Source of the DNA: Actinomortierella ambigua
Taxonomy: Eukaryota > Mortierellomycota > Mortierellomycetes > Mortierellales > Mortierellaceae
Direction of reading: 5' to 3'
DNA: 64,000 nt
Assembly (NCBI GenBank): GCA_016098155.1
Contig: JAAAJB010000062.1
Location: 1-64,000, forward strand
Positions 20,173 through 33,100 of the stretch are shown in pieces. Each line of letters starts with the position of its first letter. Positions within the stretch are counted from its first letter, which is position 1. Both the position numbers and the translations under genes were made by a program. The notes beneath the pieces were generated by a model. It ran no database searches and was not told where the DNA came from. It was given only the letters and a program-made list of their open reading frames with translations.

Positions 20173-23100
20173 AGTAGGTTTGTTTGGTAAGCGCGCAACG
20201 TGGCCAGGATGGGCAAAATATGGTAGGAGAGAAGGGTAACAGGTGAGTAGGTTGGGCGATAAAAATGAAAGAAAGAAAGAAAGTAAGAAAGAGAGAAGAA
20301 GGGAGCATGGCATAGCGAAGAGTGTGAGAAAAAAAGGGAAATGAACAGCTTGTACATAGTAAGCTGCCACCTCCTATCCATCCGTCGCCCAGCAGAGAGT
20401 AATTTGTGCATCATTATTGTTCAGAATCCACACGACCCCCCTCTCCCCCCTCTAACCTCATTGACCACAACAGCACCATTTTGGGTTGGCAAGGTAGTCT
20501 GTGTTCAACCCCAAACTCATACTCGCCATGGAAACCCCCTTCCCTTTGTCCCTCCTTCTCTTACCTCTCCCCCTTATCCCCTCAAGCCTATTCCCCTGCC
20601 CTCTAAACACGCGCAACATCCATCATCCCCCCTCCCCCATCGTCATGGCCTCTGATTTAGGAGATTGAGGGGTGGAGGATGGGCTACTTATTTTCGCCAC
20701 GAAGGGAATCAGACCGGACATGACTTGACAGACTCCATGCTATTGCAAACGATATCAATCTTCTTTCCTTCTCCATGCATGTCTGTGAGCAGCCAACGAC
20801 TCTTACCCGCCTTTTCTCTTTATCTTTATCTTTCACTTCCACACACTCTCTCTCTTACTTTTCCTTACTCCGTCATACCGCTGTAAAATGACGGCTTGAC
20901 GGTGGTGGCAGGGATGGGGCGCCAAAAAAAAACAGCCCGTCCCTTTCGTTCCTCCTTGACCAGGGATACCCTCCTTTCTTCCTTTTTCTCCTATCATTAT
21001 CTGCTAGTTACTCCCGCTACTGCACCTGCACCCTCAAAATAAAAAAAAAAGACATTGCAAGATAACAAAGAAAGAAGCCCTCTTACATCAAACAGCGTGA
21101 GATAAATGGCTCAATGGAGCACTCTCCGGGTGCTGGTCCAATCACACCAAGCGATAACAGAGTCCCAAAAGGGAGTAAGACAGACAAAGAAAAAAAAGAG
21201 GGACGAGAAGTAAGAGGGGGAAGGGGGGGATGAGGGCTGGAGGATAAGCAATCATCCAACCGTAGGCATGGATGAGTTGGGCATTGCCCTCCTTTCTTGT
21301 TTTAGTTTTGTTTTCCTTCATTAGTCTAGTTGCTGCCGCCGATAGGCAATTGAGGGAAGCCGGAGAGGTGATATGGGCGAGAGAGAGCAGAAAATCATGG
21401 GTCGATAACCAACAAACAACAACAGCAGGGCGAGGCATTGCATAGTCCCAGGTACCATGACCACCCTCGATCTATCCGCCCAAAAGGTGTCAAATTTCGT
21501 TTTACATACCTGGTAGAGGAAGAGTACTTGTGGAAATGGGTGAGAGAAGCATATCGAGCTTAAAAAAGTGTACAGCGCACTTTCAGGAACTTGGACGAGC
21601 CGATAGGCGATAGCAGTGGATCTTGACCAGGTAGAGGCGTTCGGACGAGTAGACAGATGGCTTTAGGCGAATTAAAAGGCTCGCACTGGCTAGCTGGAAG
21701 GAGAAGGGGTGTTGAAGATGTACTCTAGTTGATCGGGCTATCGCTTAGGCCAAATGGTAGTGATCTTATCCAGTGGAAGAAATTCAGGAACAGGCAGACG
21801 TTGGTGGCAACAGCGTTGGAGAGAAGAGTGGGATGTGTATGTATGTTTGTGTAGGTGCGTGTGTGCTTGTGTGTTTTGGATGTCTGGTCTTCAGGGTGCG
21901 CAAATGCAAACGCAACGATAAACTGGGGTGGGTGAAGTGGCGAGCAAGAAACGAAAAGGAGGGAAAGGGTAGGAGGAGGTGGCAATGGATGTGTATATAT
22001 GTGAAGAGAAGCTTGTGGAAAAAAAAAAGTCGAGAGGCAATTTTTTTATTTTTTGGTGCAAGGAGGGCTCTAAAGATATTTGTTTGAATAGGTCACTGAA
22101 TTCAGTGGTGAGGGCTTGTTTGATTTTGGGTAGACCCCCTCCCCACCCCCCCCATTCTCTCGTGTGCAGCGTCGAATAGACCTGGATGAAAGAAATCAGG
22201 GGAACTGCACTCGTATCCCCCACCTTTCCTTCGGGAAGAAGAGAGGAAAAAGAAAGAAACAGGGTGAATGCCGTGCCTAGTGCCATGGACGGTATGAGAC
22301 AGAGGAGTAAAACAGAAGCTAGTATGGTATCTTGAGCATACGAAAAAGAAGAGGACATATACTATCTTCCGTGAGCAGAACAGAGGGGGGAGGGGAGCAG
22401 TAGAGAATCGGGTCGAGTATGTACAGTACAAGCATAGCAGGATTACCTTTGAGTTGCCGAGAGGGACAAAAAAAAAAAGAGGGGGAGGTACTCCATTGAC
22501 AACGTGAGATTAGATCAACCTGTTTGAAATCAGAGTTGCACTGTCGACTGAGAGTAGGCCTGTGCTGCCAGCCGTTCGCTCCTCATCGCCGACTTTTAAG
22601 CCCTGTACAAAGAAAGGGCAACAACAGGTGGTGGTCGGAAGGAAAGAAAACAAAAAGATGATGGCGCCTCTTAGCCCAGGCCTACCTACCTGCTTGTGGG
22701 CATGGGGAATACAAACACCACACTTTGACATTGCGAATGAGAGGCATACCAGGCACGCATGCCCATCTGCCCTTCCATCTGCCCATGTTCGGATCATATG
22801 CGACACAGGCTACTCTTTACATGGTCATTATAGGGGGGGGGAGGCGAGGGGAGAGGGCGAGAAGGGCCTCCGACTAAGGAGGCGTCGAAGAGAGGAGAGC
22901 AGGTGACAGTGATCCGAGAAAAAACGCCTTCGTTCGGCTGGCGACAAGTACTTGCTGAGAGAAGAGAGTACCGACGCTCGCCGGCTATCTCCGCTTTTCT
23001 TAGACGCACACGCGTAGTGCTCGTTGGTCCCACCAGACTTATGTTACTCCCTGTTCCAGAACCGTCATGGAACGGTTTCCTTCAAGGGGTGTGCGTCCTC

Positions 23101-24936
23101 TTGGGCAAAAGAGGTCGACGAGCATTCCGAAGAAACTGCAAGGGGTGGAGGGTGGGAATGAAAGCGTACATATACAACAACATCAACATTTGTGTGTGGG
23201 GTAAAGGAGGCGAAATGAGGAATATGTGAATATGTGTATACTATTGTTGTATGTATTTGTTTTTTCTTTTTTTGTCTTCGCCCGCAACGAGGGCACGCGA
23301 TTTCTCCCACGTTCCAAGGAAAAAGGAAGGTCGATCCATGCGCGTGCGCACCAAAGTGAGGGGCGAAGAGCCATGCAGCGCAACAATTGCCAACCCTTGC
23401 CATTTGTTGCCGACAAGACTCATTGCAGAATTGGCGCCTTGTCTGTTTAGGAAGGTTTCTTCTGCTTTGTAGATTGATCGAGTGGTACCGCATACTGAAC
23501 TTTGGCCATCATTCTTTACCCCACGAACCCACGGACACGCACATTCGAGTCTCAGACCAAGCTGTTTTGGTGTGAATAGTGTGAGAGAAAGAGCCCCATT
23601 GAAAAGAAGGTTGATTGAATGAATCATGCGATTTTCTTGTTGGCCTGGGCACCCCAGCCTAGCACTCGCACTGCCCTCTCGGAAATTAGCGCAACAATTG
23701 ATACTAGCGTCGAAAGGCGTTTTTGGGTTAGGCCACAGTGATGTAATTGATGCACGCCTGCCCTCACTATCTTCATAATCAAGAAAAGGAGTGCATGTTA
23801 CAAAAGCAAGCCATCATAAGTACCACTATCTACTCCTCATCTGTCGGCTTAGTAGAAGTCTTTTCCACACAATTGTTACCAAGTTGTACGTACGTGAGAA
23901 GATGATAGCCCGATATCGGCACATGGTGTCGTCACTGTCGCACGCATCATCGACGTGACCAAATGTGGCGACTTTTCTGTTTTGACTAGATAAACTGGGG
24001 AACGGTCTAGTTGCTCGTGCGCGCATGAAAAATGTGTCAACGAGCAAAAGAGTGGTAGACCTCATCCTGCAGGTACAGCATCGTTCGTGTGCTCCGCCTG
24101 AAGCGCGCTAGATACGACTGATCATGCGAGGATCCGGACGTTTGTTTCCACAAGTCAAAAGGTCGAGGAGGAGTTTGCCCTTGTTCAACAATACACGGAT
24201 TGATCATTTGTTGACTGGTAGGGAAGGTGGGATGGACAGGAGAGGCGTAACCGAGTCGAAAGATACATGCAGCAGTGAGCAACTAGTGAAAATACGACTC
24301 CACGGCGTACAAAGCTAGAATGGAAATCTCGAGCTCGTAAAGTGCATAACCTGACCACGGCATCATCATTTCTATGGTGAGCTCAGCGGCGCGTCAAAGT
24401 AACGATCGGGCAAGCATTGGTGAGAGAAGCCTCGTTTCCTGGCAAACATCATCGTCCCCCTCCCTCTCCTCCCACTCCTCCTAATCAGCTTTTCATTGGT
24501 GGGCATTCACTGTGTATCTTTGATAATGCTCACCCTCTAAAATCTTGTCATCCTTCAAATCTTGTCAGCCTCGAGGTGCTTGCGAGCCACAAGGCGGCTA
24601 GATCGAACTTTAAGACCTGGCTTTGCATATCATATGATCGCGTGTGTTGCGCGCCAATTTGATCAAGGCACCCGTCGAACCATAGCAGTGTGTCCTGGTT
24701 AGGATCCAACAAGCAACATTCCTGTCCACATATCGGGAGTAACTATTATCATTGTCTCTCAGATCCTGCTTTCCCATGAGCTCGATTTTTTCCCACTCCG
24801 CCCGGCCTCGGACCATCTCCAGAGTCCAGACAACCAGTCAGTGGCTTGGGGGATTTGCTTCATTTCCCGTTGCCACCATTTTGTTGTTTCCTTGAAAAAA
24901 AGTGGAGGTGTAGACTTTTCTCATGAACCCAACGCC
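20173..24936. other. 4.7-kb gene-free interval
   Basis: The largest gap in the window. From about 20,270 to 22,500 the plus strand is purine-rich, i.e. the minus strand is C/T-rich like the leaders of other genes here. A long regulatory region or spliced 5' leader of the minus-strand gene ending at 20172 is therefore possible. Short open frames occur on both strands (for instance 21891-22358 minus, 22562-22906 plus, 23241-23627 minus), but they are mutually overlapping and low-complexity and contain no domain I know. A GT-rich tract lies at about 21838-21880. No tRNA or 5S rRNA pattern seen. Confidence 0.5.
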
Positions 24937-27289
24937 ATGTCAAATGCACTCTCAGGCCCTTCGAATTTCGCCGACGATGGCTCGTCCGTGATTGCCCGAC
25001 AGATCGAGACACACCACATGCGTCTCGCACAAGATGACACCAGCAATGAACAGAACAAAGTGAAGCTCTGCAGGGATATCTATGAAATTGACCGCACTGT
25101 CCGCCTGATCAAAGATAGGGGCTACAAGCGAGTATGTTGCAGGAAAAAGGACTTGCATAATCACCCCAACGCAAGTAAGAACAGTACGGAATACTCACCA
25201 AGAGACCCGTATAACAACAATGTGGATATTAGATCGCTCTCCAGTTTCCGGACGACCTGCTGCGCGATTCTGGACTAGTCGCCCAGCTGATCCGAGACGA
25301 GACAGGAGGTGGTGTGTACATCTTGGCAGACACATCTTACGGAAGGTAACTGGAATTTCATATTGGCCATTTACCGATACCATTTCGACTTCCTGGTGGC
25401 TACTTGTGTACTTCGCATCACTCATGCTTGTCATGCTTTCTGCCATTCATTATAGCTGTTGCGTAGATGAAGTGGCAGCACAGCATATCGCAGCGGACGC
25501 AATTATCCACTATGGCAGGTCATGTCAGAGCCCGTAAGTGGACAATAACTTTGTGAAGCCAGGATGAGAGCAATACACACGGTTCTATGAGGTTCTGGGG
25601 TCCGTGTTAACAACAGTATTATCTCGTTCTACGATACAGAACATCGCGACTCCCTGTGATCTATGTTTTTGGCAAGCAGCCCATCGATGTGTTGGACTGT
25701 GCCAAGTCGTTTGACGGAATCTTTCAGGAGAATAAGAATCAGGGAGTAATTCTGATGTATGACGTAGTCTATGCTCACTGCATTGGTAAGCCCTCTTATG
25801 CTCATCCTGCACACCGTGTTGCAACATGGTCATGTCGGCCCATTGACCACATCGTCGACTGATGAACGAAACATTTTCCTTCTTTACTAGATGAGTTGCA
25901 CAAGACGTTGACAGAGGTCATGAATTACACTAATGTTGTCAAGTCAAGAGTGGAAACAGAGTCTAACCTTAGTCTCGTGTTGTCGGAGAACACCAATCGC
26001 GCATGCCGATCAGGAGCAGGTTCATGTTGTGCAGAGTCAACAGAGTCAACAGAAGTCAACAACAGCACCTGTAACATCGGCGGTCAATCATGTAGTTCTG
26101 GAGGATCTTGCGGATCAAATTCACAAGCAGAGACTGCCACGCAGGGCCATGCTAACGGCTGCGCGGGCGATTTACCATTGACGACACAAGGACAGAAAGA
26201 ACATAGACGCCGCTTTGGCCGTGTGTACGATTTGCCTGAGGGCGCCAACATTGAAGATTATTCGCTCTTCTATGTCGGTGACGAAAGTCCAACGCTATCC
26301 AACATCATCATCACTCACAGCAAGTGCCAGACATATTCGTACAACCCGGTCACAAAGTGTGGCCGTCTCGAGTCTGCACAAGTGAACCGTGCTCTCATGC
26401 GTCGCTATTTCCTAGTCCAGAAAGCCAAGGATGCAGATATCATTGGAATTGCCGTTGGTACACTTGGTGTCTGTAAGTTTGATTCATCTATCATTAACAG
26501 CCGTTAATCTGGCTTCCCGCTTCCACAGAAGAACAGAGCTAACGGTTACCTTTTTTTTTTTTTTTTTTTTTTTTTTTGCCTCGCATTTCCTCTTTAGCCT
26601 CTTATACGACCATGATTAAGCACTTGAAGGCATTGATTGAATCGAAAGGGAAGAAGGCATACACGTTCGTGATGGGCAAGCTGAACGTGCCAAAGATGGC
26701 CAACTTTATGGAGATTGACTGTTTTGTCTACGTCGCGTGCGCCGAGAACAGTTTGATCGACAGCAAAGAGTTTTATCGTCCCATTGTCACACCATACGAG
26801 CTGGAGCTGGCATTGAGCAAGTCGCGCGAATGGACAGGAGATTATATCACAGACTTTCAACAATTGCTGCCAGACGAGGGCATGGTTGGCGTTGACAAGG
26901 TCAAGATCTCACAACACCAACTGGAGGCTGCCTCGGATGTCGAGGATGACGAGGGCAACAGCGACGATGAGGATGATCGCCCACACTTTTCGCTTGTGAC
27001 AGGACAGTTTAAGCAGAGCCGACGATACGCAACCAACAAGGAGGATACGAAGGAATTGTCAGAGTTGCTCGAGACTACCAAAGATTTGACGCTGCGCAAC
27101 AAAGACACGAGCGTGGCGAGGCTCATGTCGAGCGCTGCAGGCGAGTTTTTGGCCAAGCGCGAGTTTACAGGCCTGGAGGTGAACCTTGGCGAGACCCCTG
27201 TTGAACTGGCAGTTGAAGGCCGCGCTGGTATCGCTCGAGGATACAACTCTGAGAGTGGTTATGAGACTCGTGAGATCGAGAAGTACTAG
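24937..27289 (+). CDS. DPH2: Diphthamide synthesis subunit DPH2
   Basis: Six exons: 24937-25131, 25233-25345, 25456-25533, 25640-25785, 25891-26472 and 26598-27289; the spliced frame is 1806 nt (601 aa). DPH1-DPH2 is the [4Fe-4S] radical-SAM-type complex that starts diphthamide formation on the histidine of eEF2, in the cytosol. Visible family marks: [29 protein letters not shown] with its cysteine pair, [80 protein letters not shown] and [21 protein letters not shown] sequence near 26770. The last third has an acidic linker and the usual EREFTGLE-like tail ([13 protein letters not shown]). An oddity is a Cys/Ser/Gly-rich insertion at about residues 214-265. An almost pure T run precedes the last acceptor. 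Confidence 0.96.
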
Positions 27290-27574
27290 CGGAGACAAAA
27301 AGTAAAGCAGTTACCCAACAATGTTACTCTTTATGTTGCATTGAAGCATTGAGGGCTTATTGGAGGGGGGAAGGGGGGAGGGGGGAAATTGGTTATGATA
27401 TCTTGCTCGACTAGGGATGATCTGTCGGACCCAGTAGTGATCCTCGAGGTATCATCCCTTGGTGGCGATAAAATCTGAACGGAAGAATGAGAATCGTAAA
27501 TGTTACACTGCGACAACTTTACCTTTTCTTCCTTCCACACACCACACGCATCAGCACCTTGACACTTTGACACA

Positions 27575-29574
27575 ATGAATCCACCACCAGGATTCAACCA
27601 GGGCAACAACGGCCATAGCAATAACCTCTTCGGCACAAGTGGCAGGAGCAGTGACATTCTTGCAGCTATGCCATTGTCTACACTGTCGTTAGACAGCAAC
27701 ACTATTGCAGCCTTCCCACTCAATCCCACCGCCACCACATCAATGCCGATGCAGCAGGGCAACATCGTCGCAGTAGCACCACCACCATTGGCAGCACCAA
27801 TCCAACCACTACCTCCACCGGTGACAGCACCTCCAATGATAGTATCGCCTGCTGTAACAATACCAGCAACTATTCCCCCTCCAGGAGCCATAGCAACAGC
27901 GGAGTCCAGCGCGGCATCTATTGTAAAGAAACGCAAAAAGGCATTACGAAAGATTGATGACATGGAACCAGCACCACCGCCATCCAATCGAATGGATCGC
28001 GCCACAGCCGATGCCACCTGTCAACGACTCATGGCGGTCCTTGCTATGAATGCTGGATTTAGTGGTGGCACGGCTTCTGCTCTTTATCACCTTACCAGCA
28101 TGTTTGAGCACTGTATGTATTGGGGGGGGGGTCCTCGAGTCCATTCACCCTCTACGACTCCTTGTTTCAAGAAAAGGATGGTTAACATTCTCTGACACAA
28201 CTTCGTTTGTCTGATTGTGATTGAACTCTCACTTAGATACCCAACAACTGTACTCAGTCGCGCACGCCTTTGCTGAACATGCAGGACGGACCCAGCCTAA
28301 CGTGCATGATTTACAACTGGCATTGCGGGATGTGAAAGTGGATCCTCAGGACCTGATCAAATATATCAAGAAAGCCAAAGAATCGAGTATGTGCTGGAGA
28401 ACGAATCACAAAAAAAAGAGGGCTAGGAGAGAAATGGTTCGCGTAGACTCAAGGGAAAAAAAAGCAGAACGAGGCTTTGGAAGATCTTAACAGTCTTTAT
28501 TTTTTCTTCTCCCTGTCCAATCTTCAATATTCCAGACATCCCAATGCTGAGAGGCGCATTGAAGGAGACGATACCAGAGCCAAAGAAATTTAAGCAGGAG
28601 GTCAAACCAGTGCTGGCTTCAGACGACGAAGAGTGTTCTGAATCGGAGGAGGAACCGGTCGAGGAAGAGGAGCAGCAACTGCAAGAAAAATCCAAGAAGA
28701 AGGATGGAACTGGCGTTGGTCCTGTGCAGCGACGTGTTCCGATTCGCAAAGCTGTGCCTGACCACCTGCCATCGTTCCCAAGCAAACACACGTATAAGCG
28801 GACGCCTGTAAGTGATCTCTGTTGATGCACGCGGAACACTATGGACGGGAGGAGAGATGTGCGTGTTTATTTCCGTCATACGTTTGCCCCAATACTCACT
28901 TTTTTTTTCTTTTAATATTTTTTTTCTAGGTTTATTTCTACCGGGCAACGGATCCACAAACGATTCGTGAGATGAATGCTGAACAATCGCGTCTGGTGGA
29001 AACCAATCTGAAGCGGCTGATGGCAGCAGAGAACAAGATCTCCATGGCGCAACACAAGGATACTCTGGATACATTGGATCCGACCACTGGAAGGGCCGCT
29101 AGCGCCATGGCGATGAGTGATGACGATGATGGACCATCCCGCTCCTCCTCCAAGGCTCAAGCACGTCTGGAGGCATTGCCTATCGTCAACTATGAGAATG
29201 CTCGGCGGCAACAACAGCAGCAGCGTCAGATGCAACAGGGGTTGGGCTCAAAAGCGGCAGCAGCAGCGGCGGCGGCAGCAGCAGCAGCATCAGCAGCAGC
29301 CGCCGCAGCAGCAGCAGCCGCCGCCGCGGCCTCAGTTTCGACGACATCTGCACAGGATCCACAAGCACAGTCATCGGTCGGCGGAGGCAGCACTACCACT
29401 ACGACGGTGGGCGGTGTGACAACGGCAATAGCAGGTGGCAATAACCATGTGCGTGTATTATCAACAGCATCGGCCTCATCAGGCACAAGCTGTGCCGTGT
29501 CGACCAAGGAGGCATGGCGTCGGGAGCGGCGTAGGATGCGCAAGCTCCAGAATGACATGGCTGCTAGTCAATAA
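27575..29574 (+). CDS. TAF8: TFIID subunit TAF8
   Basis: Four exons: 27575-28112, 28237-28386, 28536-28807 and 28930-29574; the spliced frame is 1605 nt (534 aa). It has a proline/alanine-rich N-terminus and a KKRKKALRK basic patch. A bromodomain-associated histone fold follows at about residues 145-230 (TCQRLMAVLAMNAGFSG, QLYSVAHAFAEHAGRTQP, VHDLQLALRDVKVD). The diagnostic TAF8 C-terminal motif is present (VPDHLPSFPSKHTYKRTPVY), split by the third intron and followed by REMNAEQSRLVETNLKRL. TAF8 pairs with TAF10 and brings TAF2 and TAF6 contacts into TFIID (family knowledge). The last exon encodes a 25-residue alanine tract, broken by one serine (about 29254-29330). TAF6 lies 24 kb to the left. 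Confidence 0.93.
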
Positions 29575-30143
29575 ATCAAGTCACCTCTCTTTCTTTCGCT
29601 TGACTATGGGAAATTACACACACCCCTCCTCTTTCCCACACAGTGATGGTGTACCGAGGGAGGGAAGGGGGGTATCTCTCCACATGACTTTCACAGCCTC
29701 GATGGGATGCAGAGGCGAGTGCTGTGGGGCAGAGCACTAGAATAAGTCTCTAATGACGATCAGCCTCTCCATATGGCCTCTGTCGGTGGTTCCCCCGGGG
29801 AGGATGCGAGGGGGAGGGGGAAGAAGGACAGTGAAGCAAACGCCATTCCGTCAGAATAGTGGGGTCCGAGAAACACGCGGCGCCGTGCGTGCTCTCAATG
29901 GTCGCAAGAACCTCGAGGATAACTTTGGGCTGAATTCCGTGCCGCTAACCAATACAGCTTAATAAATCTTCAGTATTTTTCTCCACTCGATGGCGCCAAA
30001 AAAAAAAAAAAAAAAAAGAACACTCAAGATAATTCATAGCAATTGCATCGCCGCTCAACAATCATTTGGTATCCAGTGTGTTTGTATGATAGATATGCAT
30101 TGGTGGTTTTGTATGTTAAAGACCGTTTTTTCTATTTTTCTTG
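29575..30143. other. Convergent 3' region with poly-A run
   Basis: Lies between the 3' ends of TAF8 (+) and the cyclin-Y-like gene (-). It includes AATAAATC at about 29961 and a 19-base A run at about 29999-30017. No coding pattern. Confidence 0.5.
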
Positions 30144-33100
30144 TTACATGATCACAGCAGGGGTTGTGTTCTGATAGAAAAAGTCGCTCCGGCTCTTCTT
30201 CATCCTCAGCATGCGGAAAGGTGGAGGGTGGGCTGCACTTTGGTCTGCGGTAGGGGCAGACACCAAGCTATCCTTTGTGAGACTATCGCTGTCATCTGAA
30301 GCAGTAGGCAGACTCGACTTTGTCCCTGTCGTCTGAGGGTTCTGTGTTGTCGACGGATGCGAAAAAGCCGTGCCAGTGGCAGCAGCAGCAGCGGCGGCGG
30401 CGACGGCGGTGGCGGTGGCGGTATTCGGCGCCATATTCGTAAGAGTGCTTGTGGTATTGGCCGTGGTGATAGACGTCATCGTGCCCGAGGTCGAGGTCGA
30501 GGACGACAGCGACGAACCGACGGTGGAGGCAATGGTATGCATGGATTGGAACAAGTCCTCTGGCGTGGCGAGCGGCATCATGGTCGCGTACTCATCCAGG
30601 CAGCAGCCCATGTCCTTGCGGTCCTGCTCCTCCATCATCAGCTTGCACGAAAAAAGCTCCGACCGTGCCTCCAATCGATCGGCCTCGCGTACCGTCAGAG
30701 GCTTCAGCGTCCATTTGCGGTACCCGGGACCGATCGGCACCGTTCCTCCTGCGGCGATCGCTGTGGCTGCGGTCACGACCGCGGCCGCTGCTGTACCGGT
30801 GGCGCCCATCTTGCGGGAGAGCGATTCGCTACCCGCCATCAGTGGGATGGTGGTGGTATGGGTGGTGGTAGTGGTGTTAATGGCCATGGGCCAAGGCGTG
30901 ATCGGACTGGCGGCATGCAAGGGCGAGGCAGGGGCCGAGGACAACCGGGAGGACTCTCTGGCGAGCTGTAGGTAGAGGCGGTTGCTGTGGGTCTCACTGA
31001 CATCACGCAGTTGGAAGTAGGCGGCAGCATAGACGGAGCGTTTGACGCTCATGTTGTAGTCCATGCGGGCCATCATAAAGCGCTCGAGGGCGTTAACGTC
31101 CTGGACGTACAGGCCGTCGAAAATGGAGCACACGTCGGCGTTGAAGACGGCCATGTCCTCCCAGACCTTGATGGAGAGGATCAGGGCTCCGAGAAGTAGG
31201 CGCCGCCAGTTGATGGCGTGAAAGGACAGGTTGCCATTGACGAGAGCACGCTCGAGGTAGATGAGGGTGATGATGGCGTTCTCGGCCCCGAGATTCTGGC
31301 CACAATCAAAGATGAAGCGCATAAAGTCAAAGATATCGGCCTCGGTCATCATCACGCGGTCTGTGTGGATGTAGGAGGTCGAGTTGATGATCTGCTCGGT
31401 TCGGCAGTCGTTCAGCTTGTGCGATTGAAGAACCTTTCTGTAGAGCACGGATGCCACACTGTGTCAAAAGAAAAAAAAAGGGACAAAGTGTGAGAATAAA
31501 AGATATGTGTGAGTATGCAGCTCGCGGTGAAAGGGACATGAGCATTTTAAATAGCGATCTGTGTCTGCTTACGCTCGGAGTGTCTCGTCAACGTCGTTCT
31601 TAGTCATGGTGCTGTCAATGTAGAGACTCGAGGTTGAGTTACACTTGGTGAGCGTTGATCGAAAAGACCGAGGCTTCGAGTCGTAGGCAGTCAAGGGTCC
31701 CTGATCAAGCGCTGTCCCTGAATCGGTTGCGTTGCGCTGCTGGCTGTGGTTGAGTGTCTGCAGTGTGAGTGAAGGCCGCACAGCTGCTGGAGCAGCAATT
31801 GTTGTATCGTCTGTGTTTGTGCTTGTCGGGGCACGTGGGGCTTGTCGCCCTTCGTTGTGGCTGCCATGGCTTGAGGGAGGTTGAGCCGTCTCTGGCAGAT
31901 GGATATCAGAATTGATAAGTGTTGAGGCATCCGAGGTGGAGCCCGTGTAGGAAAGGACGGAATCCGGAGTGGCGACGCGCAATTGTTGACCCGCCCCGCG
32001 TTGTGGCAGCTCCGTTGTTGATGTTGCAGTTACTTCTGTTGTTGACACGGCATGCATGGCTAAACTCGTATCTTCTGGCGCAACATTGGGGAGCAGGGGT
32101 TCCTGAGAGTCATCGGTGTTGTAGTCAGGATCGTGCTCGGAGCCGAGAGCGAACTCTGATTGGGGTGGATAAATCATCATCGAGGCTGCTGCTTCACGGA
32201 AATAATCGTTAGTGGAGGCATTACTTCCAATGGACGAAGTCGAGGATTGCTTGTGATGGATGTTGCGATGGCGGGTGGCTGCCGCTCTACCTGGAGCGCC
32301 TCGCCTCGATGTCGCACCTTTGCTGACTGGCGGTGAACGCTCGTCATTTTCATCGTCTCCATCGTCTGCTCGATCGTGTGATGCATTCGGCTGAAGAACA
32401 GATAGCAGAGGCGGCGTTGAGGTTGGGGGAAATGTAGAACTTCCCCAATCCTGATCCACTAAGGCTGCCATTAGGCTCGGCATCGTGTTGGTGGGGGAAA
32501 TAGGACTTGTCACCTGAGAGTACCCTACCCCATCTTCATCATCAGCATCGTTTGCTGAAGGGTAGCTATGATTCAGGCGTGCTCCATCTAGTCTCAAAAT
32601 CAACGACGACGAAGATGATGACAAAGAAGACGCTGAAGCATGGCGGAGAAGCTCCCGATCGCGCGATGTTGATAGTGTTATTGGCCGATGCGGATGCTGC
32701 ATTTGCTGCATTTGCTGTAGACGTGGGGATGTTAGCAAGGAGGACTGATCCAGACTAGTTCCACTGCTCTTTGGACTTTCCAGTGAAAAATCGCTTTCAG
32801 AGGCCGAAACGAACATTGTTTGGGCGGTAGCTGATCGCGTTATTGGTACAGGATAGTCCATCGGATCCAGAAAGACGTCTTGGCTGGTAGGGGATGACCC
32901 AGCAGAGATAATCTGTCGATTGTGGTGGGGTGTATTGTTGTTGCTGTTGCTGTTGTCGCCGTTGTTGTTTTCGTTGATGCTGTTATTGCTGCCATGCTCG
33001 TTGGCGGTGGCAGTAGTGTTGCGAAGGAGTGTCATCGATGCCTCCCGTGCTACTTTACCAAGCTGCAGCGTTTGACCATCTTGCATCAAAAGGCTAGAGG

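Noticed and set aside
22562..23630. A possible gene in the large gap (frames at 22562, 22903 and 23241)
   Set aside because: Frames overlap on opposite strands, have no recognisable motif and do not link by consistent splice sites.
28972..29419. Gln-rich and Leu-rich frames overlapping TAF8
   Set aside because: They are shifted readings of the alanine/GCA repeat in the last TAF8 exon.
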